The translations under genes were made by a program, and so were the position numbers. From a virus: DNA of 64,000 bases. Below, one piece after another: positions 48,801-57,941 of the stretch. The first letter of the stretch is position 1; the number at the start of each line of letters is the position of its first letter. The notes under the pieces were generated by a model. It was not told the origin of the DNA and ran no database searches. It saw nothing but the letters and a program-made list of their open reading frames with translations. The stretch covers positions 1 through 64,000 of IMG/VR virus record IMGVR_UViG_3300036790_000408; one strand, written 5' to 3'.

Positions 48801-51800
48801 GCGGCTGCCGTATACGTACCGCCGCCATTACCCGCCGCGGCAACCACCAGCACAGGCACTTGCTGCGAAGCAATAGTGACAGTGGAAGACTGGACGTCGA
48901 TGACCTGCACCGGATGCGAGATCGCCGCACCAAGGATCCAACCGATTGTCGCGATCGTGCCGGTGCTGTCCCACGTGATACTGCCGCCGGTCGGTGGCGT
49001 GTCGGTGAACGGTGAGAATGTGATGCCGTTATAAGTAATGTTGCCGGTGGTATCGTACGGCGTGAAGTAGAGCGTGCTGATATTCGGCTTATAGTTGAAG
49101 GCGAACTCAACAAAGAACTCCTGCCCAGCCGTTTGATTGGGCAGCGACGACGGCATGGTGATGGACTGCGCGCCGGTGGCGACTGTCAGGCCAGTGACCT
49201 GACCCGGCGCCGTGACCGTTGGCGTCGAACCATGCCACGGCGGGAAAGTGCTCGGCACACCAGAAAATGAGAATGCTCCAGAGCCGGCGTTCAGCACCGC
49301 GACACCACCAGACTCACCGGTCGAGAAGCAGATCGAGAGCGGTCCGGAGACGGTGATCGGAATACCGCCGGTGCCAGTCGCCGGATTGGCTGTGGCGCTG
49401 TCGTTCCACGCATTCGACCCATAGGCCGCGCGCATCGTCGGGCTGGTGAACCATACCAGCTTGGCATCATCGTCCACGCAACATGTCACCACGGCGCCAG
49501 CCGCGTCGGCTGCCGGGGCGTTGCCGGATGGCGTCAGGACCGCGGCGTTGTTCTGCCGGATCGTGGTCGGCACAATCGCCGCCTGGGTGACGATGGTGCC
49601 GCCACCGGTTCCCGCGCCGGCGTCTGGGTTGGCTACGAGCTCCGGAAAGGCTGTGGCGAATGTGTTGAGCATCGCCTGCCCTTGACCCTCCCAGAAGGAG
49701 AACTGCAGGAAGACACCGTTGGCAATACCGTTCTTGGTCTTGTCCTGGAACCAATCGATCCGCGAGCGTGTGTAGGCGGCCAGGGTAAGTTCGTTGGCCC
49801 AGTTCGCCGCGCCACTAAACGACAGGCCGTTGTTGAGATTGCCTTTCGGATTAGTGCCGCCATCGTACTGGTCAAGACCACCGAACTCACAGAACATCAC
49901 GGCGAGTCCGTTCTGGAGGGCGAATATGAACGTTTCGTACATCGACATGCCACCCTGATATCCGATCGGGGTGGTCAGTGGATTGAGTGGAGCCTTGTAG
50001 CCGTCCGTCCAGTCAGCCCAGTACCATTTGGAACCTTCATCGGCGCCGAATTGCGCCTGCGTTGCTCCGGTCGAGGTGACCGTGCCGGCGGTGAATGGCT
50101 GCTGGTTGATGTACCCAGAACGAAGATTGGTGGTGTCGCCCCAGAAATTTCCGAAATAGAAATCCGGCCCAAGACAATCGACCAGTTTGCCATGCCCATC
50201 GGTCTGCACGCTATCGGGGTACGAGTCCCGCCAGTCGATGCTGTCGCTGGAGATGATGGTCGGGCCCCAGACCATGGTCAAATCCATGCCGAGGGACGCC
50301 GCATGCTGCTTCAGGTCATAGGCGACCGCTCTCCATGCGGCAATAAAAGCGTTGGCATAAGCAGTCCCGCCGCCGTAGAATGTCCACGGACAATAAGAAC
50401 CAGCCGGGTAATTACTTCCAGGAGAAGCGTCTTGACCAGCAGGAGTTGTGGGATAATTGTCCTCCCAACAAAGTCTTACTGCTATCTTCTTGAAACCTGC
50501 ATTATACCATAGAGTAAGTATGTTATTAAAGTAGGCGGTATTCTGATGAGCCGCTGCACTGGCAAAGGTGACCGTGCCATCAGTCGTGGTCAGTGGTAGG
50601 CCATAGATCGGGATGCATGGCTTGGTCAGGGTGCCGGGAATGGCGGCAGTCGTGCCATTCCAATACGGGTCAGCCTTCCAGCCATTGATATATGACTGGG
50701 TGTAATAGGTGATGTTGCCCTGGGTATCGAAGGCACCCGGATAAACGAGGCAGGTGCGCGGCGTGCAGAACTGCTGGCAGAACCAGATCCAGGTCGGATC
50801 CGGGGCAGTTCCATTACCCGGATAGCAGAGATCGACGCCGACACCCCAGAGCGGCAGACCCAGGACGGATGCGGTCGCAACCGAGGCCGGGACGTTCGCT
50901 GGATAGTAGCCGAGTCCATTGGCGTCGTTGCCGAGCTCGGTAGTGTTGAGCGAGAAGCTGCTGTTGACCAAGCCGATCGCGACGCTGTCCGACACCCCGC
51001 TGAGGGTGACTTCGAACGCAGCCTTGCCGCCACTGATCTGCTGCGCGCTCAGCACGCCCTGGCGGCTCGCGCCAACTGTCGATGAGCCGCCGGCGGTGGC
51101 TGTCAGGTTGCTGTTGGTGATGGCAATGGTCGAACTTGCGCCGGTCGGCTGCCATCCCGTTACCGTTGGAGCGGTCGCTGCGGTGGCCGTGGTTAGGATG
51201 GTCGAGAACGCACCGTCGCCAGAAGCATTGAATGCTTGCACCTGGAAGTCGTAGGTGGTGCCGCTCGACAGCCCGGTGATCTGAGCGTTGCTCACGGTCA
51301 CGCTCGGCCCGGCCGTAAAGGTATTCATCCCGGTCGGCGAGTACTGGGTGTTGTATCCTGTAGGCGCGGCTCCGCCACTGGGTGGCAGCCAGACCAGATT
51401 GACCGCGGTGGTGGTGGCGCCCGCCGACACTACGCCGGTCGGCACACCCACGGCGGTGACGATCGTTTGCGTCGTGCTAACGGTCAGGATCGCCGAGTCG
51501 GGGCCCTGGCCAACCGAATTGATGGCATAGACCTCGATATCGTACGAGGTGCCAGGCAAGAGCCCAGAGATCGTGGCTTCGAGGCCTGACTGTGCCGGCA
51601 GACTGGTCCAACTGGAGGCCGCAATACTGAACGAGATAGTCGCTTTGGCCACCCCATCCGTCACCAGCAGAGTATAGTTTCCGGCCGCGAGTCCAGAATG
51701 GATAAAGCTGAACGAGGTCAGTGTGACTTGCGCGCCAGAGGGCATGCTCTGGGCTGGGCCGCCGTTGTCCTCGTAGACCAGCGTTGGGATCGCGGTGTAA

Positions 51801-54145
51801 TTCGTCAGCGTTCCGGTGACGGTGAAGGCGGTGTTCGCCTGCGTCGTGCCGATGCCATTCAGACTGATGGCTGGGGCCGACGCGAGTGGACTTACCAGCG
51901 TGCCGCCGACCGGCAGCCAAGGACCGTTCGGACCGGTCTCGTAGTACCACAGGTTGGATGTGTTTTCGTACCACATCTGGCCGCCGACCCAGGCGATCTC
52001 AACGACGCCGGATGTCACCGGGGCGAGGGTCTGCGGCTGATTGTTCGATGAGACGACAAGGGCTGTGGCCGCCGTCGTGCTGGCCGCCGTTGCGGTGTAC
52101 GTTCCGCCGCCACCCGAAGTGCCAACCTGATAAGTTAGCTCAGCGCTGAGCGTGGTCGGGGTGGTGTTGGTATCCTCGACCTGGAAATAGTGAACCGCCT
52201 GCGTGCCGCTGCTGATCGGGATGGTGGCAATGGTCCCGGTGCTGTCCCAAGTGATCCCCGTGTTGGCGCTGAATGGGCCGAACACCACGCCAGCGGAGTT
52301 GGCCGAGTACTGGAGATTGGCACCCTTCACCGGCACGTAATCAAAGGCGGCTTGGACATAGAACGTCTGGCCAGCGGTTTGCTGCGGCAGGCTGGCGGGC
52401 ACAGTGATCGAGTTGCCGGAAGACGCGGCGACGCCGAAGATCGTCCCGGTCGAGACGTTCGTGCTGGGATAAGATGCCGCGGCACCGAATACCGTCGCCG
52501 GCGCGTCGGCCGAGGTGAAGGAGAACGCGACCGATTGGCCGGGCTGCAGCGGCGTCGTTGCCGTCCACTCGATCCCATAGCCGCCGGCCGCCCCGGTGAC
52601 CGTCGCGGTCCAGCCGGACGGCGTGCTGGGCGTGGGCAAGCTGGGTAGGTAGTTTTGGCCCGGTTGCCATGCGTACCAATAGGTCGCAATCGGCACCGAG
52701 CCATTGTTCAGAAGCGTATCGACGTAGGTGTACGTCGATCCCGACAGGCTGTTCGTGATGTTCGAAATGGCACTCAGGCCAGAGACACTCGTCGCCGTGC
52801 CGACCAAGCCATTGATCGCGACCTGCGCGCCAGCCGTGATGGTGTAGCGATTGCCCCCATTGTCCGTCAGGGAGCCCGTGGTGCCGGTAAGCGTCGATTT
52901 GTCTGGCGATGGACCGCCGGCAACCGCAGCAACCGTATAGGCGCCGGATGATCTTTGGTTGGTGCCGTCCGAAATGACGGTCGTATGGCTGCCCGAGGCC
53001 AGGCCGGGATGGGAGAAGCTGAACGATGTCGTGGTGACGACGGCGCCGGCCGGGAAAGCTGTCGGCACGCCCGCGCCATCGTCGGCATAGGTCAGCGTTG
53101 GCGGCGAGTTGTACCCCGAAAGGACACCGCTCATGGTGAATGGTGTCGAAGCGGCCGGCTGCGATGGTGTCGCGACAATTATGGTGGGCGTGGCCGGCGT
53201 AGTGATCGTGAAATTGCCGGTGGTGACCGAGATCGCAGTGTTATTGGCGTCGCGCACCGAGATCGTGTGCGCACCCGCCGCAAGCCCAGAGGGATGCGTG
53301 AAATTGAACGACGAGGTTGTGACGGTGGCGCCGGTGGGCAGCGCAACATAGGTGCCGCTGTCATCCCGGTACTGCAGCGTCGGTGCCGTGGCGTAGCCTG
53401 AGATCGTGCCGGCGACCGCAAAGCTGACATTCGAGGCCTGATTGGTCGGCGTCGTGATGCCGAGCGCAGCCCCACTGGTGGGCGTCGCGGTCCACTGCGG
53501 GATCCACGTCGTGCCGTCTGTGCTAGTAAACAGCGTCGCCGAACTGCCAGGATCGTCGATGGTAACCTGGCCGGTGACAACGAGATTGGTCGTGTCGACC
53601 GTGCAAGCGACAACGTCAGGGTCAGTCGTGTGGATCGGATTGGAGTTGCCGCGCCAGCACATCCAGGCCTGGGTCGGCAGTGTCGGCCGCACCAAGGCAA
53701 CCGACGTACCCACCGCGCCAGAGGCTAGGACCGGATACGATACCTGTGCCGACTGCAGCGCTTGACCAGACTGCAGACCAGGAGCAGCGGTATCGTTGAT
53801 CTGAAACAGCTTGGCCGACGACGCGTCGTAATTATACAGACCGATGGTCAGCAGGGCGCGCGGCGGACTCGCGCTGGTGGTGGCGAGGGTAGCGCTGCCA
53901 TGTGCCGTGGTGGCAGCAACAAAGACCGGCGGCGGACCGGCGTTGTTAAATTGCAACGATGCGATTGAGGAGGGAATGTAGGAGAGGTATCCGAGTCCGC
54001 TATAAGCGGTATTGATATTCTCCGGACCTGGATTACCAATCGTAATAATGTTGATGTTCGCCGTGATGGTCTGAGCGCCCGCCACGAGCGTGGCTGGCTT
54101 TGGCACCGACAAGGTGAACGGAACGTATGTTATAGTCCCAGACAT
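45836..54145 (-). CDS. giant tail fibre/spike, 2769 aa, with FN3, Ig-like and glycosidase-like modules
   Basis: N-terminal virion-attachment domain (about 1-230), Ig-like repeats (FNFTHPSGLAAGAHTISVRD, FSFSHPGLASGSHTTVISDG), a CBM2-like domain, FN3 repeats (LVWLPPSGGAAPTGYNTQY and others), barrel 1 (about 1060-1450: AVRLCWEDNYPTT, VMFCEFGGLD), more FN3, a truncated GH26-like segment (about 1920-2110: ILRPFYRSNAGDFWWG, then ARYPGNSYVDMTGLDLF), an Ig-like domain, and barrel 2 (about 2300-2769: VLRISWEDNLPTT, WGVPEGYATEG). A modular host-glycan-binding and probably degrading virion appendage. Confidence 0.75.
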   Translation of the reverse strand: MSGTITYVPFTLSVPKPATLVAGAQTITANINIITIGNPGPENINTAYSGLGYLSYIPSSIASLQFNNAGPPPVFVAATTAHGSATLATTSASPPRALLTIGLYNYDASSAKLFQINDTAAPGLQSGQALQSAQVSYPVLASGAVGTSVALVRPTLPTQAWMCWRGNSNPIHTTDPDVVACTVDTTNLVVTGQVTIDDPGSSATLFTSTDGTTWIPQWTATPTSGAALGITTPTNQASNVSFAVAGTISGYATAPTLQYRDDSGTYVALPTGATVTTSSFNFTHPSGLAAGAHTISVRDANNTAISVTTGNFTITTPATPTIIVATPSQPAASTPFTMSGVLSGYNSPPTLTYADDGAGVPTAFPAGAVVTTTSFSFSHPGLASGSHTTVISDGTNQRSSGAYTVAAVAGGPSPDKSTLTGTTGSLTDNGGNRYTITAGAQVAINGLVGTATSVSGLSAISNITNSLSGSTYTYVDTLLNNGSVPIATYWYAWQPGQNYLPSLPTPSTPSGWTATVTGAAGGYGIEWTATTPLQPGQSVAFSFTSADAPATVFGAAASYPSTNVSTGTIFGVAASSGNSITVPASLPQQTAGQTFYVQAAFDYVPVKGANLQYSANSAGVVFGPFSANTGITWDSTGTIATIPISSGTQAVHYFQVEDTNTTPTTLSAELTYQVGTSGGGGTYTATAASTTAATALVVSSNNQPQTLAPVTSGVVEIAWVGGQMWYENTSNLWYYETGPNGPWLPVGGTLVSPLASAPAISLNGIGTTQANTAFTVTGTLTNYTAIPTLVYEDNGGPAQSMPSGAQVTLTSFSFIHSGLAAGNYTLLVTDGVAKATISFSIAASSWTSLPAQSGLEATISGLLPGTSYDIEVYAINSVGQGPDSAILTVSTTQTIVTAVGVPTGVVSAGATTTAVNLVWLPPSGGAAPTGYNTQYSPTGMNTFTAGPSVTVSNAQITGLSSGTTYDFQVQAFNASGDGAFSTILTTATAATAPTVTGWQPTGASSTIAITNSNLTATAGGSSTVGASRQGVLSAQQISGGKAAFEVTLSGVSDSVAIGLVNSSFSLNTTELGNDANGLGYYPANVPASVATASVLGLPLWGVGVDLCYPGNGTAPDPTWIWFCQQFCTPRTCLVYPGAFDTQGNITYYTQSYINGWKADPYWNGTTAAIPGTLTKPCIPIYGLPLTTTDGTVTFASAAAHQNTAYFNNILTLWYNAGFKKIAVRLCWEDNYPTTPAGQDASPGSNYPAGSYCPWTFYGGGTAYANAFIAAWRAVAYDLKQHAASLGMDLTMVWGPTIISSDSIDWRDSYPDSVQTDGHGKLVDCLGPDFYFGNFWGDTTNLRSGYINQQPFTAGTVTSTGATQAQFGADEGSKWYWADWTDGYKAPLNPLTTPIGYQGGMSMYETFIFALQNGLAVMFCEFGGLDQYDGGTNPKGNLNNGLSFSGAANWANELTLAAYTRSRIDWFQDKTKNGIANGVFLQFSFWEGQGQAMLNTFATAFPELVANPDAGAGTGGGTIVTQAAIVPTTIRQNNAAVLTPSGNAPAADAAGAVVTCCVDDDAKLVWFTSPTMRAAYGSNAWNDSATANPATGTGGIPITVSGPLSICFSTGESGGVAVLNAGSGAFSFSGVPSTFPPWHGSTPTVTAPGQVTGLTVATGAQSITMPSSLPNQTAGQEFFVEFAFNYKPNISTLYFTPYDTTGNITYNGITFSPFTDTPPTGGSITWDSTGTIATIGWILGAAISHPVQVIDVQSSTVTIASQQVPVLVVAAAGNGGGTYTAAATAPSTAVGLSWTPPATGSGPYTYVVMQSPTGAAEYSVVGTTTSTSISLTGINQGITYDYVVYAANGAGDGADSALVTYTVPGTPQSPGVPTGLSVGAITTNSIALSWQPPSSGPTVTGYQVQFKTAASSAYTNYGSTTPGTSQVITGLTQGTAYNFQVLAFNSVGDSAPSAPAVTATTQSTITPPPSNTPAQTMLAKIQSSVQGIGSISGEYIGTGPLTPISAIQSADGQWLGLIGGDYWAPTGTGAAVTTFNANAITYWDAGGICTLSLSMPNPTTGGVCTDLSALTVADLLTSGTATNTALVNMLSQVATGLQALQTAGVVVILRPFYRSNAGDFWWGTQFLTAAQYVALWQYAWNYLTTSKGLQNILWLWTAQSPFSISTQTAARYPGNSYVDMTGLDLFTSTTTTVTPTDVITVSAIPDPTNGQTFSLTGTGTLPWTSAADVQISVGATKAFVSAQSAGYNVTLSGSNLIAVVTGIPTPAAGSYTAYMQDSGTGIASLGVAYTVNAAPATGGATSVAGLPYLGWGMELTYPGDETQGTQDLATVAIGNFTSAFCKPTNMLLYTGSFASSGAYNYGINGYLQTWNNYPAFNKTGLGFNLIPIAGLPLTTTDGVMTFASIASGSVDSVIQSYMQTFLTAGYKTIVLRISWEDNLPTTPGGQSAGSSQYGAAAVSNGGAAWGYYGGESEQSFATTISGLPTGQAAFADAYIKAWRRFAHVVQQFALANGMTIWKCWGPCLLQSGWFDPRLLYPDTASYQSADGWGKLVDVHGPDLYFGNKYAANTTNLKHGYDALAASAPFNGSFSTTGTAASVQAFFADIGSEYYAADFRGGGGSSQQTSYNSSPTTRLPWSGGWGTFESMVWALQNGCMWGVPEGYATEGDDLSVNGAGKNTGTNIYGAPGYPAATDFPNIPEAAAYLRKRITWFQSEAYNGIANGQCLWMSFWGSSAGIEMLKAFATEWPEFASNSGNNPLAGQAGVAFPTPN

Positions 54146-54160
54146 GCAGTTTCCTTCGTC

Positions 54161-54922
54161 CTACGGCGTTGGACGATACTGAACGACGTACGTAAATGGA
54201 GGAGTTCCCGACGCCGGCGGGCTCCAGTCCACGGTGAGGTCATTGTTGTCGGCTGAGACCAGGGCGAGGTTCAGCGGCGCGCTTGGGGCGATGGCTCCTG
54301 AGGCTGTCGCCACATTGGATAATGTGGATGACGCCGAGCCTGAGCCTGCGGTATTCGATGCAACGACGTAAAAATCATAGGCATCGCCCTGCGTCAGGCC
54401 GGTGATCTGCTCGGTTGTGGCTGAAACCGCCGAACCCATCGGCGAGAAGCTGTTCGCTCCATGCAGCGAGCCATAGACCTGATAGGTGAATGGCGTAGTG
54501 CCTGTGGTTGGTGCCGTCCATTGTAGAGTGACCGAATTCGGTCCTGGATTGCCGACAACGGCCACTGCGGTCGGCGCACTCGGCGCGAGTCCGGATGTCG
54601 TTGCCGACACGCTGGTGGATGCCGTGGTGCCGCTGGCATTCAGCGAGAGCACCTGGAAATTGTAACTGGTGTTCGACGCTAGCCCGAAAATTTGCAACGA
54701 AGCGACCGTGATCAGGCTGCCGATATTGTTCCACGTCGACGATCCGGAAACCTGCTGCTGCACCTGGTATTCGAATGGTCCACTGCCGGTGACAGGAGGG
54801 GTCCATGACAGTGTCAAACCGGTTGGGGTGACACTCGATATGGTCAGATTGGTGGCTGATCCAGGCACGACACCAAGGTCAGGCGTCGTCACCTGCAAGA
54901 TGGGTGACGTACTGGTTCCCAT
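54161..54922 (-). CDS. fibronectin type III repeat protein, 253 aa
   Basis: From ATG 54922 (MGTSTSPILQVTTP) after AGGA; a longer frame reaches 54988 without a ribosome-binding site. Three FN3 domains (GLTLSWTPPVTGSGPFEYQV, SVTLQWTAPTTGTTPFTYQV, DLTVDWSPPASGTPPFTYVV). Same FN3 type as the neighbouring giant fibre and the DUF2313-like protein, so these modules shuffle within the late region. Likely a fibre linker. Confidence 0.8.
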   Translation of the reverse strand: MGTSTSPILQVTTPDLGVVPGSATNLTISSVTPTGLTLSWTPPVTGSGPFEYQVQQQVSGSSTWNNIGSLITVASLQIFGLASNTSYNFQVLSLNASGTTASTSVSATTSGLAPSAPTAVAVVGNPGPNSVTLQWTAPTTGTTPFTYQVYGSLHGANSFSPMGSAVSATTEQITGLTQGDAYDFYVVASNTAGSGSASSTLSNVATASGAIAPSAPLNLALVSADNNDLTVDWSPPASGTPPFTYVVQYRPTP

Positions 54923-54943
54923 AGAGGATTTCCTATATAAAAC

Positions 54944-54978
54944 GAGGCGCCGAGACCTGCCAGGGTCTCGGGCGCCTC
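54944..54978 (-). terminator. strong hairpin in the late-gene leader, terminator-like on the minus strand
   Basis: GAGGCGCC-GAGACC (54944-54957) pairs with GGTCTC-G-GGCGCCTC (54964-54978), 14 bp with one bulge and a 6-nt loop, and is followed on the minus transcript by GTTTTATATA. It lies 22 nt upstream of the FN3 gene start. Either an internal terminator read through late, or an mRNA-stabilising hairpin. Confidence 0.5.
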
Positions 54979-55006
54979 TAACCACCAATCCTTGACGGAG
55001 GACTGA

Positions 55007-55561
55007 ATGGCTGTGTCGATATTACCATCCGCAGAATACCTGCGCGAATGCTTCCTGTATGATGCCGAAACCGGCAATCTGATTTGGCTAGAGCGCCCAA
55101 TGTCTCACTTTAGTTTGGCGCGCATGGCTAAACGAGCCAATACGATGTGGGCTGGTAAGGTGGCTGGATACAAACGGATCCAGGACGGAAGGACCGTCAT
55201 AGCCGTGAGTCTCAACACGGATTTATTTTTGGCACACCGCATCATCTGGAAAATGATCATAGGAGAAGAGCCGCCCCTGGAACTTGATCATGAGGATCGA
55301 GATCCAACCAATAACAAGTGGTACAACCTTCGAGTAGCAAATAGATCACAGCAATCCTGGAACAGGAAGCGCCACTTCGATAACAAGAGTGGAGCAAAGG
55401 GTGTTCACTGGTATCCAAAAACCAAGAAATGGGTAGCCCAAATTCAAGTTCACGGGAAGAAGATATTCCTCGGCTATCATCCCTCTATTGAGGGGGCTCA
55501 TAAAGCCTACGTGGATGCCGCAAAAAAGTATTTCGGCGACTATTGGTCAGACGGATCCTAG
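55007..55561 (+). CDS. HNH homing endonuclease with AP2-like domain
   Basis: 184 aa, on the plus strand inside the leftward late region, with GGAGG before the ATG. The nuclease part LAHRIIWKMIIGEEPPLELD, DHEDRDPTNNKWYNLRVAN is an HNH pattern. The C-terminal SGAKGVHWYPKTKKWVAQI, then GKKIFLGYHPSIEGAHKAY, is an AP2-like DNA-binding domain, as in many phage homing enzymes. Its stop TAG and that of the opposing tail gene share the palindrome CTAG at 55558-55561. Confidence 0.9.
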   Translation: MAVSILPSAEYLRECFLYDAETGNLIWLERPMSHFSLARMAKRANTMWAGKVAGYKRIQDGRTVIAVSLNTDLFLAHRIIWKMIIGEEPPLELDHEDRDPTNNKWYNLRVANRSQQSWNRKRHFDNKSGAKGVHWYPKTKKWVAQIQVHGKKIFLGYHPSIEGAHKAYVDAAKKYFGDYWSDGS

Positions 55562-56790
55562 AGGTTCGTTGTTACGACTTCAAAATCGTATTCCTGATCC
55601 GGAAGAAGATTTATTACGGTCACCGTAAGGGCGCTCATTCCGACGAACAAATTCTGCCAAACCGTTGTGCCAGTCTGACGATAGTTCACCGAGTACGTGA
55701 ACGGGAGAGTCCCGACGGTAGGTGGCTCCCACTCCAGCGTGACAGCGGTCGCCTGTACCAAGAGAGCGGAGAGGTCTTGCGCTGGCCCTGGCGGGATGAG
55801 CGCCGTTTGCACGGTGATTGGAGCCGACGTGCTGGCACCGGCCGAATTTCTGACGACGATCTCGAAATCATAGACCGCGCCAGGTGTCAGGCCGGTGATC
55901 GTCGCATTGGCCGAAGTGATGGTCGGGCCCGAATAAAATTGCGTGGTGCCATCGACCCGATAGAGCACGACAAAGGTGTACGGCGGCGTGCCGATCGTAG
56001 GGACGTCCCAGGTCAACGCAACGCTGGTGGTGCCAAGGATCTGCCCAGACAGGTTCAGCGCGGGGCCAGGAGGCGTCAGGCCAGTGACGGATTGCAGAGC
56101 GGCCTGGGATAGCAGCTTGACCCAGATCGTTGTGCCATAGGCCCTTAGGCGATTGAGCGTGTTGTTGAGGGCGTCCACGTCAGCCGCCTGGATAATGCCA
56201 AAGAAGTACCCCGGCACGTTCCAGTAGGCGGTTCCCCAGGTCAGAATGGGGTTGTTGGCACCGATCGCCGAAATCGATGGGGGGGTGGTCTCGATGTATC
56301 CTTGGTAGCGCGTGCTGCCGGCCCAGCGTGCCGGATTAGCAACCGTATCCACGCCCCAATAGCTGTTGGCTCCCCACCCGCCGGTATCGGTGGGGTTCCA
56401 GGGCTCCATCATGCGGGGCAGTTGCCCGGTCAGATCGATTAGAGCGTTTTGCAGGGCTTGTCTGGTTGCCGCGGGCTGGAAAAGCTGGGCAATGATCTCG
56501 GAAGCGAACGTGGCATCCGAGGCGCCGGCCGGTCGAGGAAGTGTGCCGCCGAGAAAATCGATTGAGGCCAGGTCAAGCTCGGGGGATGTCGCTGTGCCGA
56601 TCCGCTCAGCGCCTAGAGCGTACTGGATCTCCGATTGCACGAACTGAATTTGCTGCGCGACGGAAAGCAAGAGAGCAAAGACGTTGCCGGATTGCTTGGC
56701 ATCGTCGCCTGCCCATCCTCGGGGGAATAGATCAGCCAGGCGGTTGACGAATTGCTGCGGGCTGATGGTCGGTATCAGGGTGCCGGACAT
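55558..56790 (-). CDS. tail protein I/DUF2313-type baseplate protein with two FN3 domains
   Basis: 410 aa. Residues 1-215 resemble DUF2313/tail protein I of Mu- and P2-like phages (QQFVNRLADLFPRGWAGDDA, LDLASIDFLGGTLPRPAG). C-terminal FN3 domains (SVALTWDVPTIGTPPYTFVV, AVTLEWEPPTVGTLPFTYSV) are an added feature not found in standard tail protein I. Follows baseplate J as in P2 and Mu gene order. It would connect baseplate and fibres. Confidence 0.75.
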   Translation of the reverse strand: MSGTLIPTISPQQFVNRLADLFPRGWAGDDAKQSGNVFALLLSVAQQIQFVQSEIQYALGAERIGTATSPELDLASIDFLGGTLPRPAGASDATFASEIIAQLFQPAATRQALQNALIDLTGQLPRMMEPWNPTDTGGWGANSYWGVDTVANPARWAGSTRYQGYIETTPPSISAIGANNPILTWGTAYWNVPGYFFGIIQAADVDALNNTLNRLRAYGTTIWVKLLSQAALQSVTGLTPPGPALNLSGQILGTTSVALTWDVPTIGTPPYTFVVLYRVDGTTQFYSGPTITSANATITGLTPGAVYDFEIVVRNSAGASTSAPITVQTALIPPGPAQDLSALLVQATAVTLEWEPPTVGTLPFTYSVNYRQTGTTVWQNLFVGMSALTVTVINLLPDQEYDFEVVTTNL

Positions 56791-57932
56791 CAGTAATTGG
56801 TCACGCTGATCGACGCCAATGAGGTGCGAATTTCCTGTCCGGTGGCGGCTGCCAGGTCGGCGGACAGGCCGTTGATCGCCACGCTGGCGGGGTTGACGGA
56901 TGCCACGCCAGCCACGCCGGCGGCGGCGATGATTATCGAAGAGGCGTAGAGCGTATCGCCGGGCGAAAGAGAATTGACCGCAGTCGCCACGGCGTTCTGT
57001 ACCGCGACATTGACGAGCACCGCAACCGCGGTGCTGTCGAGATGGATCGACAGAACGATGACGGCCTGCACGGCGCTTGGAGCAGTGACGAATGGTTGAA
57101 CCGAGAACGCGCGCACCGCATCGACGGCGCTGAAAATGGAAGACAGCAGAGAGGCTGGGGGGTCGCCGGATCCATCGTCGGCGACCACGGTAAAGCTGCC
57201 CGGCTGCGTTGTGCCGGCTGGCGTGGTGTTTTCCAGGAGCGAGATCGAGAGGCCTTGCTGCACCCCCGTCGCGGCAGCGCGGATGGCGGCCTCGGTCGCC
57301 TTGGCTAGGGTGGCCAGATAGAGCACGAAGCGGCTGCGGAAAGCGGCGTCACTCTCACCGTCCACGCCGTCAGATATCGGCGCCGGGTTGGTGACCTGAT
57401 CGATCCCCGGCAGGCTGGAGCCGAACTGTACCAGGGTGTTTGTCAGCACATTCGACGCCGATCCACCGACGACAGCCTGGATCGTCGCGGTGACAACTGT
57501 CTGTCCGGCCGCCAGAACGTACCCGCCGGCGGTCGAGCTGTAGGCTGACTGCGTAGCGTCGGCGACCACTTGATACGTGATGCCACCGCCAACCGTCTGC
57601 ACGACAGTCTCGATCGGCACCACAACCTGCGTGCTGGACGGCTGCAGTTTGATGAATTGCTCCTGGCCGGCAGCAAAGGTCGATCCGAGCCGGACGAAAT
57701 TGAATTGCGCCATCCAGCTATCGAGGTCGGCGCCGGTCGCAGTTTGTGCGCGCGACATGAACACGACGGCTTGGATCTGCGCTTGTAGGAAATCCAATTG
57801 CGAGGCGACCGATTGCCAAAAGGCCAGGAGCACATCGCCATCGGAAAAGGTCGGTGCGGTATCCGTCTGCGCCGCCCAAACCGCGACCATGTCAGAAGTC
57901 AGGCCGCTGATCGTTTTGAGCGGAAGCGTCAT
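56790..57932 (-). CDS. baseplate J/gp47-like protein
   Basis: 380 aa. N-terminus SGLTSDMVAVWAAQ then TGADLDSWMAQFNF fits the baseplate J/gp47 family, as do the central QVTNPAPISDGVDGESDAAF and RSRFVLYLATLAKATEAAIR. It forms the wedge of contractile-tail baseplates. Order W, J, I in the transcript follows P2/Mu-like phages. Its start lies 9 nt after the stop of the gp25-like gene; its stop touches the start of tail protein I. Confidence 0.85.
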   Translation of the reverse strand: MTLPLKTISGLTSDMVAVWAAQTDTAPTFSDGDVLLAFWQSVASQLDFLQAQIQAVVFMSRAQTATGADLDSWMAQFNFVRLGSTFAAGQEQFIKLQPSSTQVVVPIETVVQTVGGGITYQVVADATQSAYSSTAGGYVLAAGQTVVTATIQAVVGGSASNVLTNTLVQFGSSLPGIDQVTNPAPISDGVDGESDAAFRSRFVLYLATLAKATEAAIRAAATGVQQGLSISLLENTTPAGTTQPGSFTVVADDGSGDPPASLLSSIFSAVDAVRAFSVQPFVTAPSAVQAVIVLSIHLDSTAVAVLVNVAVQNAVATAVNSLSPGDTLYASSIIIAAAGVAGVASVNPASVAINGLSADLAAATGQEIRTSLASISVTNY

Positions 57933-57941
57933 AGCAAGCCC

